From IMG/VR virus record IMGVR_UViG_3300044591_001731, positions 1 to 28,668 of that record: a DNA stretch of 28,668 bases, one strand, 5' to 3'. This document shows, one piece after another, positions 6,918-15,199 of this stretch (positions are counted from its first letter, which is position 1; every line of letters starts with the position of its first letter). This DNA is from a virus. The notes beneath the pieces are model-generated. The model was not told where the DNA came from and searched no databases. It was given only the letters and a program-made list of their open reading frames with translations. The position numbers and the translations under genes are program-made.

Positions 6918-8225
6918 ATGAATTCTATTCCTTGCTCAATCGAATCTGAGCAATACCTGCTCGGCGTTGTCATTAGGGACAACCTCGACCTCAACGAAAT
7001 CGGACTCAAGGCTCAGGACTTCTTTGAACCACGCCATCAGGATATCGCTCAAGCAGCGATTCTTTGTAAGCAGGACCTCATCGAAATTAACGAAATCAGC
7101 ATCGGCTCAGTGCTTTTATCGAAGGGACTTAATTACACCACTTACATCAACGAGTGCACGACGAACGTAGGATTCACTGCTCTGAACAAATTCTGGGCTC
7201 AGGAAATCAAACGCACTGCTAAACTCCGCCAGATTCAACTGCACGCTAAGAAGCTCCTCGACTACACAACCCAACCAGAATCCAACCCAGATGCTCTCCT
7301 CGATTATGCCGAGGGAACGTTTAAGTCTTTCAGCAGGGAGACGAAAACAGGACTCCAAGAGATGCAACTTGATGCTCTCAGCAGTTTTGACCGAACTAAC
7401 GACGAAGATGCAGTAATTGGCAAATACCGCTGGCTGTGCAAGGGTGGCTCATTGCTTCTCGTTTCGCAATCCGGTGTAGGCAAGTCGTCATTCACTATGC
7501 AATTTGTGATCACGCTTTGCACACAATACCAAAAAGGTTTCTTTGGCATCAAGGCAGGAAGACCCTTACGCGTAGTAATCCTTCAAGCAGAGAACGACCT
7601 CGGCGACATTGCTGAGCCATTTCAGGACATCCTCAAGGGCATGCAACTCAGCCAGACCGAAAATGAATTGCTATTCGAGAACCTACGAATCTTCCGAGAC
7701 ACTGCCTCCGTAGGACAGGAATTTCTTAAACGAATGAAGGAGCTCATCGTCCTGCACCGGGCTGATGTGTTCGTTGTTGATCCATTGCTATCCTTTGCTG
7801 GCATCGAAGTTTCCGACCAGAAGCAAATGACGGAATTCCTACGGCATGGCGTCGCACGAGTGCTCGAGGAAACAGGGGCGGTTCTAATCGCAGTGCACCA
7901 CACTACCAAGCCAAGGTCATCAAAAGACCGCGAAGGGCAAACAGACACTGATTTAGCCTACTCTGGTGCTGGAGCATCGGAACTCGTGAACTACGTGCGA
8001 GAAGTCGGGGTCCTCCAGCGAGCACAGGGTTCAGAACCGATATTCAAATTCTCTTTAACTAAACGCCGTAACCGAGCAGGGATGAAGAACATCGATGGCG
8101 ACTTCAGTCACGAAATCTACGTCCGCCACAGCCGAGAACAGAACACAGTGAAGTGGGAATATTCCCTCCCGCCGGACGACTTACGCGACAAGGAAACCGC
8201 AGCCAAAAACTTCCGAGGACGATAA
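6918..8225 (+). CDS. Replicative DNA helicase (DnaB-like N-terminus, RecA/RepA-type ATPase)
   Basis: This 435-residue protein has a DnaB-type N-terminal domain (about 5-85, SIESEQYLLGVVI ... DFFEPRHQDIAQA) and a RecA-fold ATPase. It shows Walker A SQSGVGKSS (183-191), Walker B VFVVD (284-288) and the sensor-like segment LIAVHHTTK (323-331). It is somewhat shorter than typical DnaB, and the ATPase reads more like the RepA/AAA_25 branch. It should unwind the fork; no primase or polymerase is encoded, so it probably recruits host DnaG and Pol III. It ends just before an iteron-like array (8273-8336). Confidence 0.85.
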   Translation: MNSIPCSIESEQYLLGVVIRDNLDLNEIGLKAQDFFEPRHQDIAQAAILCKQDLIEINEISIGSVLLSKGLNYTTYINECTTNVGFTALNKFWAQEIKRTAKLRQIQLHAKKLLDYTTQPESNPDALLDYAEGTFKSFSRETKTGLQEMQLDALSSFDRTNDEDAVIGKYRWLCKGGSLLLVSQSGVGKSSFTMQFVITLCTQYQKGFFGIKAGRPLRVVILQAENDLGDIAEPFQDILKGMQLSQTENELLFENLRIFRDTASVGQEFLKRMKELIVLHRADVFVVDPLLSFAGIEVSDQKQMTEFLRHGVARVLEETGAVLIAVHHTTKPRSSKDREGQTDTDLAYSGAGASELVNYVREVGVLQRAQGSEPIFKFSLTKRRNRAGMKNIDGDFSHEIYVRHSREQNTVKWEYSLPPDDLRDKETAAKNFRGR

Positions 8226-8272
8226 AACCCAAAAACCACGAATTATATGGCATTTATGCAATTTATACGTTC

Positions 8273-8336
8273 AGAAGTCTTAAACAGAAGTCTTAAACAG
8301 AAGTGTTACATAGAAGTGTTACATAGAAGCCTTCCT
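8273..8336. repeat. 13-bp iteron-like direct repeats (4 copies plus a partial)
   Basis: Copies are AGAAGTCTTAAAC at 8273-8285 and 8286-8298, AGAAGTGTTACAT at 8299-8311 and 8312-8324, and a partial AGAAGCCTTCCT at 8325-8336. The constant part is AGAAGT-TTA. The period of 13 is not a multiple of three, so it is not a protein repeat. Candidate binding sites for a replication initiator. Confidence 0.9.
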
Positions 8337-8346
8337 ATAACTACGT

Positions 8347-8364
8347 ATAGGGAAACTGCCCTAT
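8347..8364. other. Short perfect hairpin next to the iterons
   Basis: ATAGGG (8347-8352) and CCCTAT (8359-8364) are perfect inverted arms around the loop AAACTG. No T-tract follows, so it does not look like a terminator. It lies 10 bases after the iteron array. Confidence 0.65.
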
Positions 8365-8424
8365 GCTCGCTATACGCTCGCTGGGCGTTTCTCATAATAA
8401 TAAAAAAATAACAAAAGAACATTT

Positions 8425-8772
8425 ATGAACCTAAAGCAGAAATACTACCTATCCAATGTCCGCAGGACTCTCTGGAAGAATCACCCCGATCAGATGAAGA
8501 GAATGGCTCTTAGGGGTAGCATCAATAATCAAAAGAACCGAAGAGTGTTCATCGATAAACTCAGGAATTGGGCAGAGATGAATATCAAGAAGCCCATTAG
8601 TTACTCTGAGCTCTTAGCATTACTTAAAACTATTCCTGATTATAAAACCAGAGCAGAGAAACAAAAGAAATACAGCAGTCTGATAGCACTGATGAAGACT
8701 AAGGGTATCATTCGTTTCGATTGGGAACAAGAGGGATACGTGGTAATCGTGAAGGAATTACCTCGGTTTTAA
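8425..8772 (+). CDS. Hypothetical basic protein
   Basis: This 115-residue Lys/Arg-rich protein is mostly helical. The part about 55-110 (ISYSELLALLKTI ... LIALMKTKGIIRFDWEQEGYVVIV) could form a winged-helix unit with a beta-hairpin end. It is not recognised. As the first gene after the iteron region it could be the protein that binds those repeats; that is an inference from position and charge. Confidence 0.65.
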   Translation: MNLKQKYYLSNVRRTLWKNHPDQMKRMALRGSINNQKNRRVFIDKLRNWAEMNIKKPISYSELLALLKTIPDYKTRAEKQKKYSSLIALMKTKGIIRFDWEQEGYVVIVKELPRF

Positions 8773-8813
8773 GGCTACTTGCTTTTCCTTGTATTGAATG
8801 TTAATAACAATAC

Positions 8814-9326
8814 GTGCAGAGGAAATCGTGCTATGACGTGCAAGCTCCTAAAGCAGACGCTCGGCGGTTTGATAAGTGGTTTTTCTCTCTGAGCAGGAAG
8901 GAGCAAGATAAGTTACGCGATCACGGTGTTTTACCTTACAGGGAAATGTGGCAGCCTAAGCACGTCTTTGAAGTGAAGGAGAACCACAAGGCTTGGGGAA
9001 CTACTGACACTACCGAAAGAATTGAAACAGAAGAATTCATCAGCAGGGAGCACGTGCTGAATTCATTGCGAGCATTCATGCAGGCACTAACGCAGACTGA
9101 TTCGTTCGTCATTCGTAGGCATATTGAATTTGTTAAGTGGGCTCTGGAGATGCCGAGCCGGTTACCTTCTCGCCAGATAGCATCGATGTATGGTATGAGT
9201 CATGAAGGTATTATGAAGCGAGCAAGATTCGTTCGCAGTCAGTTAAACGTGGCTGAACTTGTGACGCTGGATGAAGTGAAGGAATTTAGGAGTAAGGATA
9301 AGAAGTCGAAACGGAAATCCAAATAG
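8814..9326 (+). CDS. Sigma-factor-region-4-like HTH protein (possible late regulator)
   Basis: This 170-residue protein starts with GTG; an in-frame TAA stop lies at 8805-8807 and the next Met is residue 45, so GTG 8814 is favoured. Near the C-terminus (about 117-143) LPSRQIASMYGMSHEGIMKRA has the form of a helix-turn-helix like sigma region 4, followed by a very basic tail (KDKKSKRKSK). The N-terminal part (RRFDKWFFSLSRKEQDKL) is helical and basic. Located at the end of the early arc before the terminase operon, it could switch on late transcription. A terminase-related DNA-binding role is the alternative. Confidence 0.68.
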   Translation: MQRKSCYDVQAPKADARRFDKWFFSLSRKEQDKLRDHGVLPYREMWQPKHVFEVKENHKAWGTTDTTERIETEEFISREHVLNSLRAFMQALTQTDSFVIRRHIEFVKWALEMPSRLPSRQIASMYGMSHEGIMKRARFVRSQLNVAELVTLDEVKEFRSKDKKSKRKSK

Positions 9327-9335
9327 GGCAATAAT

Positions 9336-9860
9336 ATGGAAAAAGATAAAATAAAAAACATAAGCAAATCTTTAGCTTATTATTATAAAAACAGGGAAAG
9401 ATTATTGGAAGTTCTGAAAAAACGTGCAAAAGATAATTATTATAAGAACAAGAAAGCAAAATTAGAAAAAAATAAAGAATGGAGAGACACAAACAAAGAG
9501 TATTTCAAAAATTATAAATCTAATTTTAAACAGAGAAGTTATTTCAGTAATCGTTCTACAACAATTAGATACAGACACAAAGGTGGATTAGGAATGAGCC
9601 ATAAAGAACACGCTACTAAGTTATTCTGGATATGGATTAAGCAGAAAGGACGATGTGCATATACAGGAACAAAATTACAATTTGATAGCACAACGCATTT
9701 AGACCATATTATTCCTGTTTCTAAAGGCGGAACAAATCATCCAAGCAATTTACAATTTGTTTCAAATGTGGCTAATCAGGCTAAATCCAATCTTACGCAC
9801 GATGAATTCATTTTATTATGCAAAACCATATCTCAAAGGTTTGAATACCCCAATAGATAA
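9336..9860 (+). CDS. HNH endonuclease, AT-rich
   Basis: This 174-residue protein has a C-terminal HNH domain: GRCAYTG (about 106-111), THLDHIIPVSKGG (120-132, catalytic LDH with His124) and HPSNLQFVSNVANQAKS (135-151, with Asn138). Only one CxxC-like Cys is visible, so it is probably the type without a full zinc knuckle. The N-terminal 80 residues are Lys/Tyr/Asn-rich, as in many free-standing homing-type HNH proteins. The gene is much more AT-rich than its neighbours, pointing to insertion. HNH proteins beside terminase genes often assist packaging, so this one may be either a packaging helper or a selfish element. Confidence 0.87.
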   Translation: MEKDKIKNISKSLAYYYKNRERLLEVLKKRAKDNYYKNKKAKLEKNKEWRDTNKEYFKNYKSNFKQRSYFSNRSTTIRYRHKGGLGMSHKEHATKLFWIWIKQKGRCAYTGTKLQFDSTTHLDHIIPVSKGGTNHPSNLQFVSNVANQAKSNLTHDEFILLCKTISQRFEYPNR

Positions 9861-10108
9861 CTTTTACCCACCCACCCCTATCGTGGCGTGGCTGAGCACC
9901 GCCTAACTTTTTTACCTGTCTGACTCACAAAACCAAGGGGTTTACCCATCTGGCTGGCGATTTAAGACACTTTGACGCACCGACCCTTACCTACCCCTAC
10001 CTTTTGCATCAAAACGCCTTAGAAGCCAAAATTGAAAGAATTAGACGCTTGCTTGAAAATCGCCTAAAATTCGACATCTAAAAAACAGCCAAAGAAAAAC
10101 CAGCATCT
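9861..10108. promoter_or_regulatory. Non-coding region between early and late arcs; candidate late promoter and cos/pac site
   Basis: This is about 248 bases with no ATG-initiated gene. It contains C-rich runs (ACCCACCCACCCCTA), a bulged hairpin with T-tract, GGGGTTTACCC, and the motif TACCTACCCCTA (9988-9999) followed by ATCAAAACG (10008-10016), which recurs at 26927-26951. It lies just upstream of the small terminase gene, the usual place for cos or pac. A TTG-initiated reading frame ending at 10081 is considered but not called. Confidence 0.5.
9885..9913 (+). terminator. Possible terminator after the HNH gene
   Basis: GGCGTG (9885-9890) can pair with CACCGCC (9897-9903) with one bulged base around the loop GCTGAG; after TAAC comes a run of six T (9908-9913). 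It would end the early transcript 25 bases after the HNH stop. The bulge and the 4-base gap before the T-run make it weaker than the terminator at 16602. Confidence 0.45.
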
Positions 10109-10657
10109 ATGCCTAAATTAACCAACGGACAAATCGCATCTGCCCTCGGGGTGTCGGTTGCTCGGGTGTCAGCGTTACGCAAGGAAGGTATGCCGGACGA
10201 TTCGATGGAGTCAGTGCTCGCTTGGCGTCAGGCGAGAGAAGACGAACGCAGGCGAATTGCTCCAGAGGTGGTCGAGACGCTGGACGACGGAAGCATCGCC
10301 GAGAGAATTAACTCGCACAGGATTAAGGTGAATCTTGCTGGTCAGGTTTGGGAGCAGTCAATTCGTGACAGAGACCCGAATCAGGGTAAGTTTCAGACGG
10401 CTTACAATCAGTCACTCAAGACTCTGTTGGATCTCGAAGAGGAGCAGGAGCGACGAGCGGTGCAAGCAAGGCAATTCATCAAGGCTTCAGAATCCAGAGA
10501 AGCGATGACGCAGTTGATGTCAGAAATTTTGACTCGGCTTGATAAGCTCGGCCTCGACTGTGCCGAACAATGCAACCCAGAGAACCCAGCGAAGGCGGTT
10601 AAGGTGCTCGACGGCTGGGTGCGGAAGGTGCGAGCGGAGATGTCCCAGAGCGAATGA
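10109..10657 (+). CDS. terS: Terminase small subunit
   Basis: This 182-residue protein begins with a helix-turn-helix (about 4-27, LTNGQIASALGVSVARVSALRKEGMP) that would recognise the packaging site. A helical oligomerisation part follows (about 75-150). It sits immediately before, and overlaps by four bases (ATGA), a gpA-type large subunit, as in lambda-like packaging modules. Its role is to bind phage DNA and load the large subunit for cutting. Confidence 0.8.
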   Translation: MPKLTNGQIASALGVSVARVSALRKEGMPDDSMESVLAWRQAREDERRRIAPEVVETLDDGSIAERINSHRIKVNLAGQVWEQSIRDRDPNQGKFQTAYNQSLKTLLDLEEEQERRAVQARQFIKASESREAMTQLMSEILTRLDKLGLDCAEQCNPENPAKAVKVLDGWVRKVRAEMSQSE

Positions 10658-12438
10658 ACAAACTTGAACTCATAAAAATCGGTCGTGAGATTCTGCGTCC
10701 ACCAGACTCAGGAGACATCGTCGATTGGCTCGAGGACAACGTGCACAGCGTTCCTGATAGCCCGATGCCCGGACCGTTTCGTAGCGAACGCACGCCATGG
10801 ATTGCTGAGGCTTTGAGAATCGCAGCAGACCCTGAAACGAAATTGCTGACTGTGCTCGCCTCGATTCAATCGGGCAAAAGTTTATTCGCACGTCTGTTCA
10901 GTTGTTACGTCGTTGCGAACCAACCAGGACCGATGATGATTCTGCAAGCGAACGACCCAGAGGCGAAGGACTTCATGTTGCGATATTTGCGACCGCTTTG
11001 GAAAAACAGCCCAGCGGTGCAGTCGAGAATTTCTGAGGCAGACCAAGATAGAAGTGTCGTGGCGGACTTTGACCGCATGTCGATTTATTGCCGAGGGATT
11101 TGGAATGAAAGCAATTTGCAACGATTGAGTCTGAGATATGTGCTCGCTGATGAGTGCTGGCTTGCTCCACAAGGTCACTTAGCGGAAGCCTCGGCTCGGG
11201 TTACTGCGTTCGGCTGGATGGGTAAGCGAATCTTTATGTCGCAGGGCGGAAGGAGCGGTCAGGAATTCCATCAGCTGCACGAGCAAACCGACCAACGCGA
11301 TTGGAACTTCTGTTGCCCGAAATGCAATAAGTTGCAACCATGGCTGTGGGAACAAATCAGATTCCCTGATGATGCTAAGGCTTCTGGATCGTGGGACTTG
11401 ATTAAGGTGTCAGAAGGAACGACTTACGAGTGCCAAGGATGCAACGAGAGATTACCTGATACAAACGCTACTCGACTTGAGTGCAACAAAAACGGAACTT
11501 TTGTGCAGACTGCGATGTCTTCGAATAAAGGTCACATCGGTTTGCACTGGAACAGCCTCGCAACGATGTCGTGGGGGGAACTTGCGACAATGATGATTAA
11601 GGCTTCTGAGGCGAACGATGTTTTCGGTGACGAAGAGCCCCGACGCATCTTTAAGCAAAAGCGACTCGCGTTGCCGTGGTCTGAAGAGGGCGGTCAGATT
11701 GTTACGGACGCAGTGGCGAGCGAATACAACCTTTTGGACGATTGGGCTGGTGAGGCTGTTTTAACGCCACGAGGGAAACTGCATGAGCGCGAGGGTGCTC
11801 CTGCTGGAAGTATTAACTTCAGGACGGCTGGTGTGGACGTGCAGAGAGGGCACTTCTGGGTGGCTGTGCGGAGCTGGGGGATTAAGGGTCATAGCAGATT
11901 GCGAGCCTTTAGTAAGGTCGAGACTTGGCAGGGCGTTGAGGAATTTCTGAAAAATCATGCGATCCATCCAGCGTTAATTTTCGTAGATTCAGGAGACAAC
12001 ACGCAAGAGGTCTATCGTGAGACCGCTAAGCGAAAGTGGAAGTGTGCTCGTGGTAGCGGACAGGAGGATTTTGCCTCGACCGATAAAGACGGAAAGACGA
12101 CTCGGCGGTTTTATTCCGAGAAGCAACGCATCCTTGTCCCTGGTTTAACGACTCGGGCTGAACTTGTGGTGTGGTCGAATTTAGCTGGTAAGGACTTACT
12201 GCACGGACTCCGCAGTCGAAAACTTTTGACCTATGGACGAGACGCCAGCACCGAATACGTCGAGCAGTTGAACTCAGAAGTCCGAGTAAAGGATAGACGC
12301 ACAGGTAAGCCGATGTGGATTCTTCCGCAGGGCAAGAAGGACAACCACGCTCTTGACTGCGAATTGCTGTGCCTGCTGAGTGCCGTTCGTTGGGGTATTG
12401 TCGGCAGGGAAGCTGACGCTAATGAGAGTATTGAATAG
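10654..12438 (+). CDS. terL: Terminase large subunit, lambda gpA family
   Basis: This 594-residue protein (lambda gpA 641) has a Walker A-like ASIQSGKS (69-76), Walker B YVLADE (162-167), a zinc-ribbon-like four-Cys cluster (C221, C224, C260, C263) and a C-terminal nuclease part with AGVDVQRG, LIFVDSGD and NHALDCELL supplying acidic residues. It cuts concatemers and pumps DNA into the head through the portal encoded at 12881. The gpA family is usually linked to cos packaging, which would also explain a circular assembly. Confidence 0.93.
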   Translation: MNKLELIKIGREILRPPDSGDIVDWLEDNVHSVPDSPMPGPFRSERTPWIAEALRIAADPETKLLTVLASIQSGKSLFARLFSCYVVANQPGPMMILQANDPEAKDFMLRYLRPLWKNSPAVQSRISEADQDRSVVADFDRMSIYCRGIWNESNLQRLSLRYVLADECWLAPQGHLAEASARVTAFGWMGKRIFMSQGGRSGQEFHQLHEQTDQRDWNFCCPKCNKLQPWLWEQIRFPDDAKASGSWDLIKVSEGTTYECQGCNERLPDTNATRLECNKNGTFVQTAMSSNKGHIGLHWNSLATMSWGELATMMIKASEANDVFGDEEPRRIFKQKRLALPWSEEGGQIVTDAVASEYNLLDDWAGEAVLTPRGKLHEREGAPAGSINFRTAGVDVQRGHFWVAVRSWGIKGHSRLRAFSKVETWQGVEEFLKNHAIHPALIFVDSGDNTQEVYRETAKRKWKCARGSGQEDFASTDKDGKTTRRFYSEKQRILVPGLTTRAELVVWSNLAGKDLLHGLRSRKLLTYGRDASTEYVEQLNSEVRVKDRRTGKPMWILPQGKKDNHALDCELLCLLSAVRWGIVGREADANESIE

Positions 12439-12599
12439 CATCGAATAAATTAAAAACTAATTTGCTTTTCGTTCAGTTGCCATTTGAATCAATTCTGTCA
12501 GCAGGGCATCAGTTTTTTGTCGTTGTGGGACTTCGTTTTGTCTGGTGCTCTGCTGATTCACTGAATCCTTTTCGATTTATTGCCAGAAAAGTCAGTATT
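12439..12599. other. T-rich spacer before the gpW-like gene
   Basis: These 161 bases are non-coding as I read them. They hold TCAGCAG (12498-12504) and its reverse complement CTGCTGA (12550-12556), which could form a stem with a 45-base loop, and a TTTTTTG run. A TTG-initiated extension of the next gene runs through here but encodes an unlikely hydrophobic peptide. Confidence 0.4.
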
Positions 12600-12860
12600 A
12601 TGGCATCTGGCTTATTCATAGGACTCACTGAGGACGAACTATTGCTGATTAAATGCAAGGCGGTCAGCCTTATCACTGAAGGAAAGACGACCATGAGCTA
12701 CTCAGACAGCGGTTCATCCGTCTCGAAAAATTTTGTGATGCACCCTAAGGACATGCTCGATGAGGCGATGTATGCGTTATCAATTTTAGACCCCAATACC
12801 TACGGAAAACAAAATCGTGTTCTGCGTCCATCGTGGCGTAATGGTAGGGATGTCTTTTAA
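12600..12860 (+). CDS. gpW-like head-tail connector
   Basis: This is an 86-residue protein starting MASGLFIGLTEDELLLIK. The pattern of a first helix (LTEDELLLIKCKAVSLIT), then GKTTMSYSDSGSSVSKNF forming a beta hairpin, then a second helix (PKDMLDEAMYAL) is that of lambda gpW-family proteins. The position between the large terminase and the portal is exactly that of lambda W. gpW plugs the portal after packaging and gives the platform for tail joining. The ATG at 12600 follows AAGTCAGTATT. Confidence 0.75.
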   Translation: MASGLFIGLTEDELLLIKCKAVSLITEGKTTMSYSDSGSSVSKNFVMHPKDMLDEAMYALSILDPNTYGKQNRVLRPSWRNGRDVF

Positions 12861-12880
12861 TTATAACACATTTAACACCA

Positions 12881-14392
12881 ATGCCGAAATCACCTGCTAA
12901 AAAAACCAAGCAGTCGCTTAAGACTTCTAAGGGCAATAAATCATTCAAGAAGCAATCTGCTCAGGGTGGGTGGAACTCTGTGAATTACAGCAAGAACAGA
13001 ACGGCGTTGTATGCTCCGCCTGTCCAAGACCAGCGGAAAGATTTAAGCCCTCGTGATCGTATCGAAATGATGCGTCGATTGCGTTGGGGTGACCGCAACA
13101 GCGGAATGGTTCGTCAGATTCTCGGCGACCTCGTGCAGTATTCAATCGGTGACGGCATTAGACACCAGAGCCATGCAAAGAATGCTAAACTCTATGAGGA
13201 TTATTTCACTGAGTGGTGCAAGAAGTGCGACATCACGAATCGCTTTAATTTCTGGCAGGTGCAGTCAATTCTTCTGCGAAGTGCAGCGAGAGACGGAGAC
13301 TCCTTTGCTATTAAAACTCGGAACGCAGGCGACAAACCGAAGTTACAATTAGTCGAGGCTCATCGAGTCGGGAATCCTTTGCCTCCTGAAAAAGAGCCAG
13401 ACGGAATGTTCGACGGGATTCGATTCGGTGCTTATGGCGAATTAGTTGGCTATAATGTTTATAAAAGCGACGGAATGAGTCGTGAGATTATTGCTCCTGC
13501 TGTGATGCACATCATCGACCACGAATACGCAAGTGGTGCTCGTGGTGTTCCTGTCCTTCAGCACAGCTGGAATGACGTGCAGGACGAAATGGAATTGTTG
13601 GCTATCGAGAAAACTGCAGCGAAAACCTCTGCTCAAATTTCCCTGGTCATCAACAAAACAGGCGGAACAATCGACGACAATATGGCATCGGAACTCGGTG
13701 CTACCGCTCCAACGAACTACGGCGATGTCGCTGCGTCGATGGGTGGTAATATTCTGGCTCTTGATGTTGGAGAGTCTGTTCAATCGGTGCAGTCAAACCG
13801 ACCCAGCCCGACATTCACAGGTTTCTTAGAGGCGATTCAGCGAGACATAAGCAGAGGCGTATTGCCTTATGAATTCATCGGAGACCCTTCCAAGACTAAC
13901 GGCGGTGCGTTACGAATGGTAGTGGCAAAGGCTGACCGAGTGTTCCAGAAGTGGCAAAATATAATCATTGAGCAATTATGCGTTCCGACTTGGGGATATG
14001 TTATCGGTGACGCTATCGCTAACGGCGAATTGCCAGACGACCCAGATTGGAATAAAGTATCGTGGACGACTCCGAAGCGAGTAACGGTTGATGCTGGTCG
14101 TGAAGCAGCGAATGATCGCGCTGACGTGGAATTAGGACTTCTTTCGATGTCTGAATTATACGCTCAACGCGGATTGGATTTCCGAAGCGAAATGGCAAAG
14201 AGAGCAGAAGATATGGCTTACATCGTGAACCTCGCTAAGCAAACCGGACTCCCGATTGAGATGCTTTATAAGCCAACGAATGTTCAACCAGGAACTCTCG
14301 CTCCGCTTGCTCCTAAACCTTATGTCGAAGAGTCAGATGCTAATTTGAGCACAGATGAGCTCATCAACCAAAACGAAGACAACCAAGACTAA
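12881..14392 (+). CDS. Portal protein, lambda gpB family
   Basis: This 503-residue protein has the usual start of lambda-type portals: a basic N-terminus, then RIEMMRRLRWGDRNSGMVRQ (about 67-86), ILGDLVQYSIGDGI (about 87-100) and, near 135-145, LLRSAARDGDSFAI. These motifs recur across the family. It forms the ring at the capsid vertex used for DNA passage. It lies between gpW and the S49 protease as in lambda (W-B-C order). The acidic C-terminal end (NEDNQD) is probably exposed. Confidence 0.92.
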   Translation: MPKSPAKKTKQSLKTSKGNKSFKKQSAQGGWNSVNYSKNRTALYAPPVQDQRKDLSPRDRIEMMRRLRWGDRNSGMVRQILGDLVQYSIGDGIRHQSHAKNAKLYEDYFTEWCKKCDITNRFNFWQVQSILLRSAARDGDSFAIKTRNAGDKPKLQLVEAHRVGNPLPPEKEPDGMFDGIRFGAYGELVGYNVYKSDGMSREIIAPAVMHIIDHEYASGARGVPVLQHSWNDVQDEMELLAIEKTAAKTSAQISLVINKTGGTIDDNMASELGATAPTNYGDVAASMGGNILALDVGESVQSVQSNRPSPTFTGFLEAIQRDISRGVLPYEFIGDPSKTNGGALRMVVAKADRVFQKWQNIIIEQLCVPTWGYVIGDAIANGELPDDPDWNKVSWTTPKRVTVDAGREAANDRADVELGLLSMSELYAQRGLDFRSEMAKRAEDMAYIVNLAKQTGLPIEMLYKPTNVQPGTLAPLAPKPYVEESDANLSTDELINQNEDNQD

Positions 14393-14413
14393 TAATAATT
14401 AACTAACTATTTT

Positions 14414-15199
14414 ATGAAATTCTTATCTAAAGCACTAAGCGGTCGTTCTCCTCTTTTAATCGACCCTATCGAGGCAAAGACGCACGCTGAGCGAGTGAGC
14501 ACTTACGGAATCTCTGACTTACTCAGTCAAATCTTTGGTGAAACTCCGAAGCCTTATAAGGTCGGAAAATACGGCATCATCCCTGTCGTCGGTGTTATCG
14601 GTAAGGGACTCTCTCCTCTTGAGAAAATGACAGGTGCAGTTGATTTGAATGAAGTCAGTCAGCAAATTGACGCTTTTCTCGCAGACCCTGAAGTGCAAGA
14701 GATTGTGTTTCATATCGACTCGCCCGGTGGAACTGTAACAGGAGTCGAAGAAGTCGCTCGCAAGATTCAGAATTCTACTAAGCCAACGACGGCTTATACG
14801 GACGGAATGATGGCATCGGCTGCTTATTGGCTCGGTGCATCGGCTGATCGTGTCGTCGGTTCACCTTCTTCTGATGTCGGAAGCGTCGGCGTTTATATGG
14901 CTGTGCCTGATATGTCAGGACTTTACGCGATGTCAGGTGTGCAAATGCTCGTGATTAAATCATCGGCTACTCCACTAAAGGCGGCTGGTCTCGAGGGCAC
15001 GTCATTAAGTCAGGAGCAAATTGATTACTTCCAACAACAAGTGGACGAGATTTATACCGATTTCGTAGCGTCGATTAAACAAAAACGTAAATTCGTTTCT
15101 GAGGATGCTCTGAAGGGTCAAGCGATGTCAGGTAAGGTCGCCTCGAAAAAGGGACTTCTGACCGGATTGGCTGATTCACTCGGTGCGTTGTTAAAATGA
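14414..15199 (+). CDS. S49-family prohead serine protease
   Basis: This 261-residue protein is a short SppA/lambda gpC-type peptidase. It has HIDSPGGTVTG (100-110), the nucleophile region DGMMASAAYW (130-139, Ser135), SPSSDVGSVGVYM (150-162) and the likely general base Lys189 in TPLKAAG. It matures the prohead by cleaving scaffold and perhaps capsid or portal ends. It precedes the scaffold gene with a four-base overlap. The leader TTAACTAACTATTTTATG typifies this genome's start sites. Confidence 0.92.
   Translation: MKFLSKALSGRSPLLIDPIEAKTHAERVSTYGISDLLSQIFGETPKPYKVGKYGIIPVVGVIGKGLSPLEKMTGAVDLNEVSQQIDAFLADPEVQEIVFHIDSPGGTVTGVEEVARKIQNSTKPTTAYTDGMMASAAYWLGASADRVVGSPSSDVGSVGVYMAVPDMSGLYAMSGVQMLVIKSSATPLKAAGLEGTSLSQEQIDYFQQQVDEIYTDFVASIKQKRKFVSEDALKGQAMSGKVASKKGLLTGLADSLGALLK

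Larger units (their letters stand above)
8226..8424. other. Non-coding region after helicase: iterons and hairpin, candidate origin
   Basis: This stretch of about 200 bases lacks a convincing gene. It contains an A/T-rich lead (AATTATATGGCATTTATGCAATTTAT), a 13-bp direct-repeat array, a perfect 6-bp hairpin (8347-8364), two GCTCGCT direct repeats (8365-8371 and 8376-8382) and an A/T-rich end. Iterons next to an AT-rich stretch and beside the helicase gene are a common origin layout. The origin role is inference. Confidence 0.5.

Noticed and set aside
8247-8411. A 54-codon ATG frame running through the iteron array
   Set aside because: It covers 13-bp repeats that shift frame from unit to unit and a hairpin, and ends in poly Ile/Lys from AT-rich DNA. 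It looks like a chance frame in a non-coding control region, though a small protein cannot be fully excluded.
10005-10081. A TTG-initiated short frame ending in a helical peptide (HQNALEAKIERIRRLLENR)
   Set aside because: There is no ATG or GTG start, the open frame runs back into C-rich spacer sequence, and it overlaps the shared control motif. The helical look is suggestive but not enough to call a gene.
12462-12599. Upstream TTG extension of the gpW-like gene
   Set aside because: The extra 46 residues come from T-rich DNA, and gpW-family proteins begin near the ATG at 12600.
13442-13783. Long minus-strand frames (also at 15075-15452, 16077-16562, 7622-7948 and 27611-27952)
   Set aside because: They lie wholly opposite well-supported genes and have compositions expected of antisense shadows.
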